Shown piece by piece: positions 1 through 7,802 of a stretch of DNA of 64,000 bases (its first letter is position 1; every line of letters begins with the position of its first letter). This DNA comes from Paenibacillus periandrae (GTDB lineage: Bacteria > Bacillota > Bacilli > Paenibacillales > NBRC-103111). The translations under genes were made by a program, and so were the position numbers. The stretch spans positions 1 to 64,000 of the forward strand of contig NZ_JAJNMU010000005.1 of the NCBI RefSeq assembly GCF_022458865.1. The letters run 5' to 3'. Below the pieces are notes generated by a model. It saw only the letters and a list, made by a program, of their open reading frames with translations, did no database searches and had not been told where the DNA came from.

Positions 1-130
1 GCAGGCAGGTTGCCTACGTGTTACTCACCCGTCCGCCGCTAACTGTTCCCGAAGGAACAATCCGCTCGACTTGCATGTATTAGGCACGCCGCCAGCGTTC
101 GTCCTGAGCCAGGATCAAACTCTCCATGAA
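1..130 (-). rRNA. rrs: 16S rRNA, 5' end (partial)
   Basis: The reverse strand carries the universal 16S start AGAGTTTGATCCTGGCTCAG (first base at 123), then the V1 region and the conserved stretch around GTGAGTAACACG. By analogy with E. coli numbering the mature 5' end is near 130. The gene runs off the left edge, so only the first ~130 nt are present. The bases after V1 (GTAGGCAACCTGCC) are typical of Paenibacillaceae. It lies downstream of bofA on the same strand, as rrnA does in B. subtilis. Confidence 0.97.
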
Positions 131-316
131 GGTAGAACTTTGATTTGTACTCATTCCTTGCTGACGAGAATTTACATTCTCTTGTACTGCTATTTACTCA
201 CTCGTTGATTCAGTTTTCAAAGGACAATTGCTACAAAAATCATTCATTTATAGCCTGCATTTATTACTTTAGCACGTTGCCGCTTTAATCGTTTTTCTTT
301 TAGCGGCGACTTCTTT

Positions 317-346
317 AATATAACACAACTTCAAAGATTAATGCAA
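317..346 (-). promoter_or_regulatory. rRNA operon promoter
   Basis: On the minus strand TTGCAT (341-346) and TATATT (317-322) are separated by 18 nt, a good sigma-A promoter. The ~185-nt leader down to the 16S start contains CCTTTGAAAACTGAA (near 210-225), a sequence common in Firmicute rrn leaders. No gene lies between 131 and 390. The transcription start was inferred from spacing only. Confidence 0.65.
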
Positions 347-390
347 GTCTTTTTTGAAAATAAAAATACTTACGATTTCCAACCACATTC

Positions 391-660
391 TCACACAATC
401 CACAGCTTTAAAGCAACCAACATAAGAAGTCCAGGTATCCCCAAAACACTTATTGTTCCTACAGTTACTGGGTTAATAGGCACTTCCAGCTGTGTATAGC
501 CTTCAAGCAGATTTACAATATACAATAAAAAAGCAGCTAATGCAACATTGAAACAAAGATATCCAAGCCATTGGAAAGCTTGTCTATATCGAAATAAGAT
601 AATCATCAGTAAAATGACTGAAATACTAAGTATCCCCCACAATAAATACAGCTTTGTCAT
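391..660 (-). CDS. bofA: BofA family inhibitor of pro-sigma-K processing
   Basis: This 89-residue integral membrane protein matches BofA in size and composition: hydrophobic segments near residues 5-25, 30-50 and 65-88, and the family-like ending NPVTVGTISVLGIPGLLML. In B. subtilis, BofA sits in the outer forespore membrane with SpoIVFA and holds the SpoIVFB protease inactive until sigma-K is needed. The ATG at 660 follows GGGAGGGGG. It is the last gene before the rRNA operon and follows yaaL, as in B. subtilis. The membrane topology is inferred from hydrophobicity. Confidence 0.9.
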   Translation of the reverse strand: MTKLYLLWGILSISVILLMIILFRYRQAFQWLGYLCFNVALAAFLLYIVNLLEGYTQLEVPINPVTVGTISVLGIPGLLMLVALKLWIV

Positions 661-751
661 GTACTTTATTTCCCCCTCCCAAAGCTTTGCGCAACCAGCC
701 GCTATATAAACGCCGCTCGAGCAAGCTATAGCATTTGCAAATCACATATCC

Positions 752-1036
752 TCATTTAAATGTTGCAACCTTATTATTCATGTTGCGTACATCCCATGCA
801 GACAGATTCATCCTCTTGGCTTGTTTAAACAGCATGTCCAATCGCTTCTGAGAAGCTTCCAGGGCATATATCGCATAATCAATTTGATCATGTTCAATCA
901 CGATATCCAGACGATGCTGAGCCGTAAGCCATTCCAAGCGCGCCTTCTCGATTTCCTGCAGCAATTGTATCTTTTCACTGTTAAGAAGCTCCATATCCTT
1001 CCGTTGTTCACGAGTCACACGATCCCATATTCCCAT
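752..1036 (-). CDS. yaaL: YaaL family (DUF2508) protein
   Basis: A 94-residue soluble, highly charged, helical protein with no signal peptide. Its length, its content of Glu, Gln and Lys, and its place between recR and bofA match the uncharacterised YaaL/DUF2508 family. The function is unknown. The ATG at 1036 has a strong AAGGAGGG site 10 nt upstream. The 225-bp gap to recR holds the recR terminator, so yaaL-bofA probably has its own promoter; no clear sigma-A hexamers were seen, but ATATACAAG is tandemly repeated near 1063-1080. Confidence 0.82.
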   Translation of the reverse strand: MGIWDRVTREQRKDMELLNSEKIQLLQEIEKARLEWLTAQHRLDIVIEHDQIDYAIYALEASQKRLDMLFKQAKRMNLSAWDVRNMNNKVATFK

Positions 1037-1181
1037 GCGTTCCGTTCCCTCCTTAAGGCTACATATACAAGATATACAAGAGTTAAGAACCTGCCCAACA
1101 GCTTCTCAGTTGCTATTTAATATGTTTGTCCAATACTCTATAACTATGGATTCGTTAGCATTAATAGAACTATGGACAATA

Positions 1182-1214
1182 TAAAAAAGCCTTGCAGGAA
1201 GGATCTGCAAGACT
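1182..1214 (-). terminator. recR terminator
   Basis: On the minus strand AGTCTTGCAG and CTGCAAGGCT form a 10-bp stem (with G-U pairs) around a 7-nt loop and are followed by TTTTTTA. It lies about 50 nt after the recR stop codon and separates the dnaX-ebfC-recR group from yaaL-bofA. Confidence 0.9.
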
Positions 1215-1261
1215 TTCGTTGTAACATTCTTTTATTATTAATACTCGCTTTCAACACAAGC

Positions 1262-1858
1262 TTATATTTCACGACGCCCTTCAAGCGATTTGGTCAGCGT
1301 TACTTCATCTGCGTATTCCAAATCTCCTCCTACAGGAAGCCCGTGAGCAATTCGGGTAACTTTGAGCCCAAAGGAACGCACTAATCTAGACAAATACATA
1401 GCTGTTGCTTCGCCTTCAATATTGGGATTGGTGGCCAGAATAAGCTCCTGAACCTGTTCATCACCCAAACGTTTCAACAAATCAGCTATACGAAGCTCAT
1501 CCGGACCAATACCTTCCATTGGGGAAATAGCACCATGAAGAACGTGGTAGTAACCATTAAACTCCCTCGTTCTTTCCATAGCAACTAAGTCCTTAGGCTC
1601 CTGAACGACGCAGATAATGGATTGATCTCTGCTCTTGTCCTGACAAATGCGGCATGGATCCATATCCGTAATGTTACAGCATACCGAGCAGTAGTGCAGG
1701 TTTCTTTTGACATTGACTAAAGCTTTGGCAAATTCGATGCAATCCTCTTCCTTCATGCGCAGCACATGAAAAGCATGTCGTGCCGCTGTCTTGGGTCCAA
1801 TACCCGGCAATCGGGAAAAGGCATCGATAAGTTTCGCTAGCGGTTCGGGATAAAACAA
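1262..1858 (-). CDS. recR: Recombination mediator RecR
   Basis: A 198-residue protein, the normal length for RecR, which works with RecF and RecO to load RecA at gaps and stalled forks. It has an N-terminal helix-hairpin-helix ([16 protein letters not shown], residues ~17-32), a C4 zinc finger ([16 protein letters not shown], ~57-72) and a Toprim domain starting at [12 protein letters not shown] (~79). The start is TTG at 1858, preceded by AAGGAG with 9-nt spacing; no better in-frame start exists. It follows dnaX and ebfC, the conserved Firmicute order. Confidence 0.96.
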   Translation of the reverse strand: MFYPEPLAKLIDAFSRLPGIGPKTAARHAFHVLRMKEEDCIEFAKALVNVKRNLHYCSVCCNITDMDPCRICQDKSRDQSIICVVQEPKDLVAMERTREFNGYYHVLHGAISPMEGIGPDELRIADLLKRLGDEQVQELILATNPNIEGEATAMYLSRLVRSFGLKVTRIAHGLPVGGDLEYADEVTLTKSLEGRREI

Positions 1859-1955
1859 AGGGGTAGCTCCTTATAGAGCCTGATCATAAAAACAGGACGC
1901 TTCATAGAGAAACGCCTGTAAGATCACGCTCTTATAGTATGATCGGACTCGAGGA

Positions 1956-2267
1956 CTAGAATAAACCTGGAATGTTTACGCCACCGGTTAAACGACCCAT
2001 TTCTTTGTTAGCCAGCTCTTCAGCTTTGGTCATAGCATCGTTAATGGCAGTCAATACAAGATCCTGCAGCATTTCAACATCATCTGGATCAACAGCCTCG
2101 GGTTTAATCAAGATGGAGGTTACTTTCTTTTGGCCGTTCACGACAACCGTGACAACGCCACCACCTGCTGTTCCTTCAACTGATTTAAGAGCCAACTCCT
2201 CTTGAGTTTTCAGCATTTGCTCTTGCATTTTTTTTACTTGCTTCATCATTTGATTCATATTATTCAT
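1956..2267 (-). CDS. ebfC: YbaB/EbfC family nucleoid-associated protein
   Basis: A small dimeric DNA-binding protein family found next to dnaX and recR. It begins with a Met- and Gln-rich helix (residues 1-30), then [16 protein letters not shown], and ends GGVNIPGLF, all typical of the family. An ATG at 2288 is in frame, but GAGGAG lies 9 nt before the ATG at 2267, so the shorter 103-residue form is preferred; B. subtilis YaaK has 107 residues. It probably shares a transcript with dnaX, 74 bp upstream. Confidence 0.92.
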   Translation of the reverse strand: MNNMNQMMKQVKKMQEQMLKTQEELALKSVEGTAGGGVVTVVVNGQKKVTSILIKPEAVDPDDVEMLQDLVLTAINDAMTKAEELANKEMGRLTGGVNIPGLF

Positions 2268-2341
2268 TCGATTCAGCTCCTCGGTCATGTAGGTGTCATT
2301 GTGTACCTCAAATGAGGTACCGTACCTTAATTAATTGCTCA

Positions 2342-4132
2342 TCAGTCCGACTTGATCTCTACGAGATCGGCACCAAACAGTTTGATGGCCTCGTCGATCC
2401 ATTGTTCATTGGCAGGAGCAGCAGGCTCCCCCTCAGGAATAAGCTTAAGCTCTTCTTTACTTCTGACTACATTCTTCGATTCATCTGAAGCAGCGTTCCA
2501 ATCCTTAAGCATTATGGTAACCAGCTTCAGTGGTCTACCCATTACTTCAGCCATTACCTGTTCAATCATCGGTTTGTTAGCTGGCTTTTCGGTCGTCTCC
2601 CGATGCATGGCGCTTTTAAAAGCAACCAGTACGTTATCATTATGCAGCGAGACCGGCTCTCCGTCTACGAGCCAGGCATGAATCGTTATTTTCTGCTCTT
2701 TAACGCGGGACAATACTTGACCCCACTTTTGAAGCACGTTCTTGCATTCCGGTTCTTCCCTGCCAAGCAAATAGCCATCCAGCTTCTCAACGCTTTTCTT
2801 CATGGCTGCGGGATTGGAGGAGGTTCGCATGCCAGTTCCCGAAGGGCTACCGCCGCTGTTCGAACTGGCTGCTGACGACCCAACTCCCTGCTTCAACAGC
2901 TGGGCCAACTGCTCTTCAAGACGTTGAATCCGACTGGTTAGCTGGGTTACCAGCCCATCGGACGCACGATCTCTGGTTGCCGACTCTCCAGCCGCCGGCA
3001 ATGCACCGGTGGTCGACTCCAAAGCTGCAGCTACGCCTGAATCGGCTGCCGATACACTGCAAAGCTTCATCAAGGCAACCTCAAGCAGTGTCTGCGGCTG
3101 AACGGAGTACTTCATTTCTGTCTGATAATAATTAAGCGAGTCGATCATGGCAATGAGCTCCTGCGACGTAAACGCCGCTGCCACGGAGACAAACGCTTTG
3201 ACATCATGGATACGATCCGTGACAGCCTGTGAGTCAGGAACCAGCTTAACCATCAACAAATCGCGGAAGTAATAGAGCAGATTCTCCATACATTTATCCG
3301 CGCTTTTACCCTCTTGCATAAAATCCTCAATTAGTTGCAATACAGCCGGTACATCCCGGCGCTTGATGGCTTCAACCAATATTTGAAATTGATCTGAGGC
3401 CATTCCTCCGGTAATCGATACCACGTCTTCATACGTAACGCGTTTCCCCGAAAATGCCATAATTTGATCCAGCATGCTTAAGGCATCCCGCATCCCGCCA
3501 TCAGACAAACGGGCAATGAAACGGAGGGCTTTTTCCTCAGCCTCTATTTGTTCTTCTTGACACACCAGATGAAGACGTTCAGCCTGTTCATCCAGCGAGA
3601 CACGCCGAAAATCAAACCGTTGACAGCGGGAAATAATCGTCGCCGGCAGCTTATGAGGCTCAGTAGTAGCAAGAATGAACATCACATGCGGAGGCGGTTC
3701 CTCTAAGGTTTTGAGGAGCGCATTAAAGGCCTCAGTTGTCAGCATGTGTACTTCATCGATAATATACACCTTTTGGCGAACTTCGGTAGGTGCATATTTC
3801 ACTTTGTCACGAATATCGCGGATCTCTTCTACCCCCCGATTCGAGGCGGCATCAATTTCCACTACATCCATCACAGCACCTTCCGTAATACGGATACAAT
3901 TGGCACATTGGTTGCATGGCTCTTCAGCAGGACCACTCAGGCAGTTAACGGCTTTGGCCAATATTTTGGCAGCACTCGTTTTCCCCGTTCCTCGTGGACC
4001 GTTAAACAAATAAGCGTGTGTAACCCGCCCTTCGCGCAGCGAATTTTGAAGTGTTTGTACGATATGCTTCTGACCTACAATATCTCGGAAAGCCTGCGGT
4101 CTCCACGTTCGGTATAAAGCGATATGTGCCAT
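2342..4132 (-). CDS. dnaX: DNA polymerase III subunits gamma/tau
   Basis: The clamp-loader ATPase of the replisome, 596 residues. Visible elements are Walker A (GPRGTGKTSAAK, ~45-56), a four-Cys zinc module (NCLSGPAEEPCNQCANC, ~64-80), Walker B with sensor DEVHML (~126-131) and the SRC arginine-finger motif (~168). Residues ~370-450 form a Ser/Ala/Gly-rich linker before the C-terminal tau region. No A6G slippery heptamer was found, so only the full-length product is expected. The ATG at 4132 has GGAG 8 nt upstream. Confidence 0.97.
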   Translation of the reverse strand: MAHIALYRTWRPQAFRDIVGQKHIVQTLQNSLREGRVTHAYLFNGPRGTGKTSAAKILAKAVNCLSGPAEEPCNQCANCIRITEGAVMDVVEIDAASNRGVEEIRDIRDKVKYAPTEVRQKVYIIDEVHMLTTEAFNALLKTLEEPPPHVMFILATTEPHKLPATIISRCQRFDFRRVSLDEQAERLHLVCQEEQIEAEEKALRFIARLSDGGMRDALSMLDQIMAFSGKRVTYEDVVSITGGMASDQFQILVEAIKRRDVPAVLQLIEDFMQEGKSADKCMENLLYYFRDLLMVKLVPDSQAVTDRIHDVKAFVSVAAAFTSQELIAMIDSLNYYQTEMKYSVQPQTLLEVALMKLCSVSAADSGVAAALESTTGALPAAGESATRDRASDGLVTQLTSRIQRLEEQLAQLLKQGVGSSAASSNSGGSPSGTGMRTSSNPAAMKKSVEKLDGYLLGREEPECKNVLQKWGQVLSRVKEQKITIHAWLVDGEPVSLHNDNVLVAFKSAMHRETTEKPANKPMIEQVMAEVMGRPLKLVTIMLKDWNAASDESKNVVRSKEELKLIPEGEPAAPANEQWIDEAIKLFGADLVEIKSD

Positions 4133-4197
4133 AGCGTCAGCTCCAATAATGGTTCATCCTCTATAGTATACTACACTTGCCCGCGCGAATGAAGTAC

Positions 4198-5259
4198 TTA
4201 CGGGTACGGGATTCCTACCGTAAACGTAGTACCAAAGCCTTTGGAGGAAACACGGATATGTCCACCTACATCATGTATAATACGCTGACACACAGACAAA
4301 CCCAGGCCGGTACCTTCATCCTTGGTCGTAAAAAAGGGATCAAAAATCTTATCAATAACAAACATTGGAATGCCGGGCCCTGAATCATGGATATCGATGC
4401 TAACAATGCGCTCCTCTACATCCACTCTTTCTGTCAACACCAGCTGTCCGCCATCCACCATGGCCTCGATGCCATTTTTGCATATGTTCAAAAAAACTTG
4501 TTTTAACAGCTCACGATCCGCTATTACCTGCGGCAGCTCTTCTGCAGCATCATATCTAACAATGACTCTATGCAGCACAGCTTCATTATTAATGATCGGC
4601 AGCATTTCCTTAATAACCTGAGAAATATCAAGCGATTGATATGTTACATTCTTCGGCTTGCTTAAAAGCAGAAATTCACTGACCAGTTCATTAATCCGGT
4701 TGATTTCACCGAGCATAATATCGGCAAATCCGCTCTCACGTTCCATTCCCTGAATTTGAAGTGTTTTGCGAAGCATCTGAAGAAATCCCTTAATCGATGT
4801 TAATGGATTACGAATTTCATGGGCCGTACCTGCCGCAATCTGCCCAATCATTGCCAACCGGTCACTTCTACGTACCTGCTCTTCCAATGAGCGCAGATTA
4901 GTGACATCTTTAAAAATGATATAGGCCCCGACAATTTGGTTCTGCTCATTACGAAGCACATTAGAATCCAGCAGCAGCTCGTATCGGTCTTGATTGTTAG
5001 TCCACGACAGCGCATGATTACGCACGACCATACCTTCCAATATATTACGATGCACTAAACGGTGCTCCGCTGGAAGCTCGACAAATATACTATCCATCGA
5101 TTGGTTCATAACCTCTTCTTTTTTCAACCCTAATACACGGCATGCCATGTCACTAATATCCACCAATTCAAAATCGGTGTTTATTACAAAGACCCCCATA
5201 TTGATATCCTTTAAAAAAGTGCCTGCAAACTGTTGTAATAAATTGAGTTCATGCTGCAT
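4198..5259 (-). CDS. Soluble PAS-domain sensor histidine kinase (sporulation-kinase-like)
   Basis: A 353-residue kinase with no membrane segment. A PAS domain covers roughly residues 10-125, followed by the H box AHEIRNPLTSIKGFLQML with His147, an N box (NICKNGIEAM, ~265-275) and G boxes (DSGPGIP and GTGLGLSVCQRII). The H-box sequence closely resembles those of the B. subtilis sporulation kinases KinA and KinE. No response regulator is adjacent, but spo0F lies 7 kb away in the same block, so a role feeding the Spo0F phosphorelay is a reasonable inference. An upstream in-frame start exists at 5280, but AAGGGGTGG sits directly before the ATG at 5259. Confidence 0.85.
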   Translation of the reverse strand: MQHELNLLQQFAGTFLKDINMGVFVINTDFELVDISDMACRVLGLKKEEVMNQSMDSIFVELPAEHRLVHRNILEGMVVRNHALSWTNNQDRYELLLDSNVLRNEQNQIVGAYIIFKDVTNLRSLEEQVRRSDRLAMIGQIAAGTAHEIRNPLTSIKGFLQMLRKTLQIQGMERESGFADIMLGEINRINELVSEFLLLSKPKNVTYQSLDISQVIKEMLPIINNEAVLHRVIVRYDAAEELPQVIADRELLKQVFLNICKNGIEAMVDGGQLVLTERVDVEERIVSIDIHDSGPGIPMFVIDKIFDPFFTTKDEGTGLGLSVCQRIIHDVGGHIRVSSKGFGTTFTVGIPYP

Positions 5260-5426
5260 CGCTCCACCCCTTACTACCAAACCAAGTTAACTTTAGTATA
5301 CAATTCTCCTAAATATTTCATTTTCCTTCTAAAAACACAAAAAAACACTATGAAGCAACCTATTACAATGGCTGTTCATAATGCTCGTATGTTCGTACAC
5401 CTTATTGGTTACATAAATTGAATATA

Positions 5427-5694
5427 ACCGTGCACCTACTTTGATATTACGATCCAAGCGGAATTTTTAGTCTCGACTCAAGCCAGGCCACCCTTCGGCA
5501 CATGAAACATCCCGCTTACGGCTGCTTCCTTCCGAACCTGACCGGATTCACAGGCATCCATTGCGAAGGACCCAGCTCTCAACACCGATTCTAAAACCCA
5601 AACCTCACATCGCAATACCGCATGTAGGCGATCAACCCCGCTGTAGCGGATTGCGGGTTACAGGGCACCGCTGCCTCCCCGTCTAGCACGGCAA
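5427..5694 (-). ncRNA. scr: Signal recognition particle RNA (long Bacillus type)
   Basis: About 268 nt, close to the 271-nt scRNA of B. subtilis. On the minus strand it opens with TTGCCGTGCTAGACGGGGAG and GCAGCGGTGCCCTGTAACCC, contains the apical GGTCAGGTTCGGAAGGAAG core bound by Ffh and the following GCAGC, and ends with AGGTGCACGGT, matching the B. subtilis 3' end. The long form includes the Alu domain. In B. subtilis it also lies upstream of dnaX. The ends are assigned by comparison with B. subtilis from memory. Confidence 0.95.
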
Positions 5695-5699
5695 ACATA

Positions 5700-5728
5700 A
5701 GTATAGTCGATTCATTACAAAATAGCAA
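5700..5728 (-). promoter_or_regulatory. SRP RNA promoter
   Basis: On the minus strand TTGCTA (5723-5728) and TATACT (5700-5705) are separated by exactly 17 nt, and the SRP RNA start at about 5694 is 6 nt below the -10. The promoter fills the short gap between the lipoprotein gene stop and the RNA, so the RNA does not depend on readthrough. Confidence 0.8.
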
Positions 5729-5735
5729 CCCGTCT

Positions 5736-6134
5736 TTATTTTCGGGTAACCGTAACCTTCATCGTGTATCTTGGCATCGCTTTGGTTAATTTGTCTTGCG
5801 CATCTCGCGCCACAGCAGCCGTTTCCTCAGCTGAAAGTTCTGCCGGAACATGAATATTGACGGTAGCTACAGGTCCATTAATTCGAATATTGGAATCAAT
5901 TACATGAGGTACCTGATCAATCGTTGCCTGCATCAGATTCGTGTCTTCCCCATACGTATGATAGGTTGGACTCATTGGCATGTTCGGATTCACGTCACTG
6001 ATTCCAAGCAGCCCATCCTGAGCGTACGATTGCGCCTTGGGGCCCGCGTTTTGCTTCTGACAAGACGCAAGTGCGACAGGCATAACGAGCAGAGCACCTG
6101 TCAATACCCATGTAAATAAATAAGATTTGGACAT
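5736..6134 (-). CDS. YhcN/YlaJ-type sporulation lipoprotein
   Basis: A 132-residue lipoprotein. The N-terminus is a signal peptide ending in the lipobox ALAS-C (Cys at residue 24). The mature part includes DSNIRINGPVATVNIHV and an alpha/beta C-terminus like the YhcN/YlaJ family, whose B. subtilis members are made in the forespore and found in spore membranes. The ATG at 6132-6134 is preceded by CAGGAGGTG, but that site is the 3' arm of a long hairpin described separately. It lies between rpmE and the SRP RNA. Its role in germination or spore structure is a family-level inference. Confidence 0.82.
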   Translation of the reverse strand: MSKSYLFTWVLTGALLVMPVALASCQKQNAGPKAQSYAQDGLLGISDVNPNMPMSPTYHTYGEDTNLMQATIDQVPHVIDSNIRINGPVATVNIHVPAELSAEETAAVARDAQDKLTKAMPRYTMKVTVTRK

Positions 6135-6139
6135 AAAAA

Positions 6140-6194
6140 CACCTCCTGCAGCATGATCTAAAAGCTTTCGCTCTTAGGTTTGCCACAGGAGGTG
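6140..6194 (-). promoter_or_regulatory. Hairpin sequestering the ribosome binding site of the lipoprotein gene
   Basis: On the minus strand CACCTCCTGTGGCA (6181-6194) pairs along 14 bp, including two G-U wobbles, with TGCTGCAGGAGGTG (6140-6153). Inside, a small internal loop leads to an 8-bp stem CTAAGAGC/GCTTTTAG closed by a GAAA tetraloop. The 3' arm is the Shine-Dalgarno sequence of the gene starting at 6134, and TTTTT follows directly. It could act as the rpmE terminator, as a translational lock, or both. The tetraloop is GAAA only on the minus strand, which supports that orientation. Confidence 0.75.
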
Positions 6195-6228
6195 GGTTTA
6201 TGCAATAAAATAGTGGAAATAGGCCAGA

Positions 6229-6426
6229 TTATACGCCGTATTTCTTTTTGAATTTATCAACACGTCCGCCAGCATCGATAAACTTTTGTTTACCGGTAAA
6301 GAAAGGATGGCAGGAAGAGCAAATTTCCGTACGAAGATTAGCTTTAACCGAACCTGTTTCAATAACATTGCCGCAAGCACAAGAAATTGTTGTGTTGTGG
6401 TAAGTTGGATGGATAGCTTCTTTCAT
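6229..6426 (-). CDS. rpmE: Ribosomal protein bL31 (zinc-binding form)
   Basis: A 65-residue large-subunit protein starting [10 protein letters not shown]. It keeps the cysteines of the zinc-binding type (CACG at ~16-18 and CSSC at ~36-39) and the family motifs HPFFTGKQK and [12 protein letters not shown]. The ATG at 6426 is preceded by GAGGTG with 6-nt spacing; the in-frame GTG at 6435 overlaps that site and is not used. In B. subtilis rpmE also follows rho. Confidence 0.96.
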   Translation of the reverse strand: MKEAIHPTYHNTTISCACGNVIETGSVKANLRTEICSSCHPFFTGKQKFIDAGGRVDKFKKKYGV

Positions 6427-6502
6427 TTCTTTCACCTCTTTTGCCCTGAAACACCATGTGAATCAGAGTTCTAATTGAACACATGAGCAGATTATAGCAT
6501 GA

Positions 6503-7777
6503 CTAACGAGACTGATGCAAGTACCTTCTTTGTTTCAATGATTCAGGCAAATGTGTATAGGAGCCTAAAATCACATCCGGAAGCTCTTGTTCAAAAATCT
6601 CCAGCATTTGCTTCATACCAAATAGTTCACCCTGTGCCTTGGGGATCAGCTGTAAATAGCTTTCAGGATCAATATTTAAGTTGCGCAGCTGAATCAGCTT
6701 CAAATCGGTACGACGTACGAATTCGATCATCGCTTCAATTTCTTCCTCACGATCCGTAACTCCCGGGAAAATCAAATAGTTAATTGAAGTGATTACACCT
6801 TTATCGGCAGCATAGCGCAGCGATTTTTCCACATTTTTGAGTGAATAGCCGCGCGGCTTATAATAAGCATTATAGTGATCATCCAACGCGCTGATCGTGC
6901 TGACCCTCATCAGATTCAAGCCTGCATCCACAATACCCCGAATATGATCCGTTAGTCCGGCGTTGGTATTGATGTTAATATAACCGGCGTCCGTCTGCTG
7001 GCGAACCCGTTTGATCGCTTCAATAATGGTAGGCGCCTGGGTAGAAGGTTCCCCTTCACAGCCTTGTCCGAAGCTCACGATGTTATCAGGTGTCTTTAAG
7101 TGCTGGAGCATAACCTGTACGACTTCATCGACAGTCGGTTTGAAGTTCATGCGTGTCTGAGGCGCAAGAAAGCCGCTATCATCAGGTTGCTCCGATATAC
7201 AGCCAAAGCAACCGGCATTACAGGAAAAGGAAACCGGAATTGACCCTTCCAAACGGTTTAAAAATGTATTCGATGCGGTCAGGCATTCATATTCCAACGC
7301 ACATTTGGACAGATGCTGGAATACCCGATTGTCACCGTATTGCTGCAAAAACTGCTGTACCTGAACTTCCAGCTCCGCCGGATCACAGTTACGCGGATTC
7401 CACGGTTCGGGATCGTCTGTCGCATGCGCGGCTACATAAAACCCACCATCTTTCCATACAACGGCTGTATAACCGAATAAAGGAAGCAGCTTACTGGCAT
7501 CCGACTTCACATAGCTTGGAATTAGCAGGCGTGTAAAACCTTGGGGTAACAGCGCCCCAACCGCCTGTACGTCGCCGGGAACAACCTGCATGTCTCCGGA
7601 CTTCACATTAATCCCAATCGGCTTAGTAAAAGGCAAGCTAACCATGGTTGCCCCTTCAGGCAATGGAATTAACTCATCTTCCATAATATCAGTGACCATA
7701 TCGCCGCTGCGGCCAAGCGCAATATAATCGGGATGGTCAAATAAGTTCCCGTCGAGGTCGGCGTAAACTAAATTCAT
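6503..7777 (-). CDS. Radical SAM protein of unknown function
   Basis: A 424-residue protein with a radical SAM core starting near residue 180: the cluster-binding motif C186-x3-C190-x2-C193 (CNAGCFGC), then FGQGCEGEPS and ININTNAG, which suit the SAM-binding strands. About 180 residues before the core form a separate domain I cannot name, containing several hydrophobic strands. No clear auxiliary cluster motif is seen after the core. It lies between rho and rpmE, 25 bp after rho, with AGGAG 9 nt before the ATG, so cotranscription with rho is likely. The substrate is unknown. Confidence 0.8.
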   Translation of the reverse strand: MNLVYADLDGNLFDHPDYIALGRSGDMVTDIMEDELIPLPEGATMVSLPFTKPIGINVKSGDMQVVPGDVQAVGALLPQGFTRLLIPSYVKSDASKLLPLFGYTAVVWKDGGFYVAAHATDDPEPWNPRNCDPAELEVQVQQFLQQYGDNRVFQHLSKCALEYECLTASNTFLNRLEGSIPVSFSCNAGCFGCISEQPDDSGFLAPQTRMNFKPTVDEVVQVMLQHLKTPDNIVSFGQGCEGEPSTQAPTIIEAIKRVRQQTDAGYININTNAGLTDHIRGIVDAGLNLMRVSTISALDDHYNAYYKPRGYSLKNVEKSLRYAADKGVITSINYLIFPGVTDREEEIEAMIEFVRRTDLKLIQLRNLNIDPESYLQLIPKAQGELFGMKQMLEIFEQELPDVILGSYTHLPESLKQRRYLHQSR

Positions 7778-7802
7778 AGCATTGTACTCCTAACCTGTTG
7801 AA

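Noticed and set aside
2342..4132. Possible programmed frameshift in dnaX
   Set aside because: No A6G or similar slippery heptamer with a following stem was found; the longest suitable A run is five.
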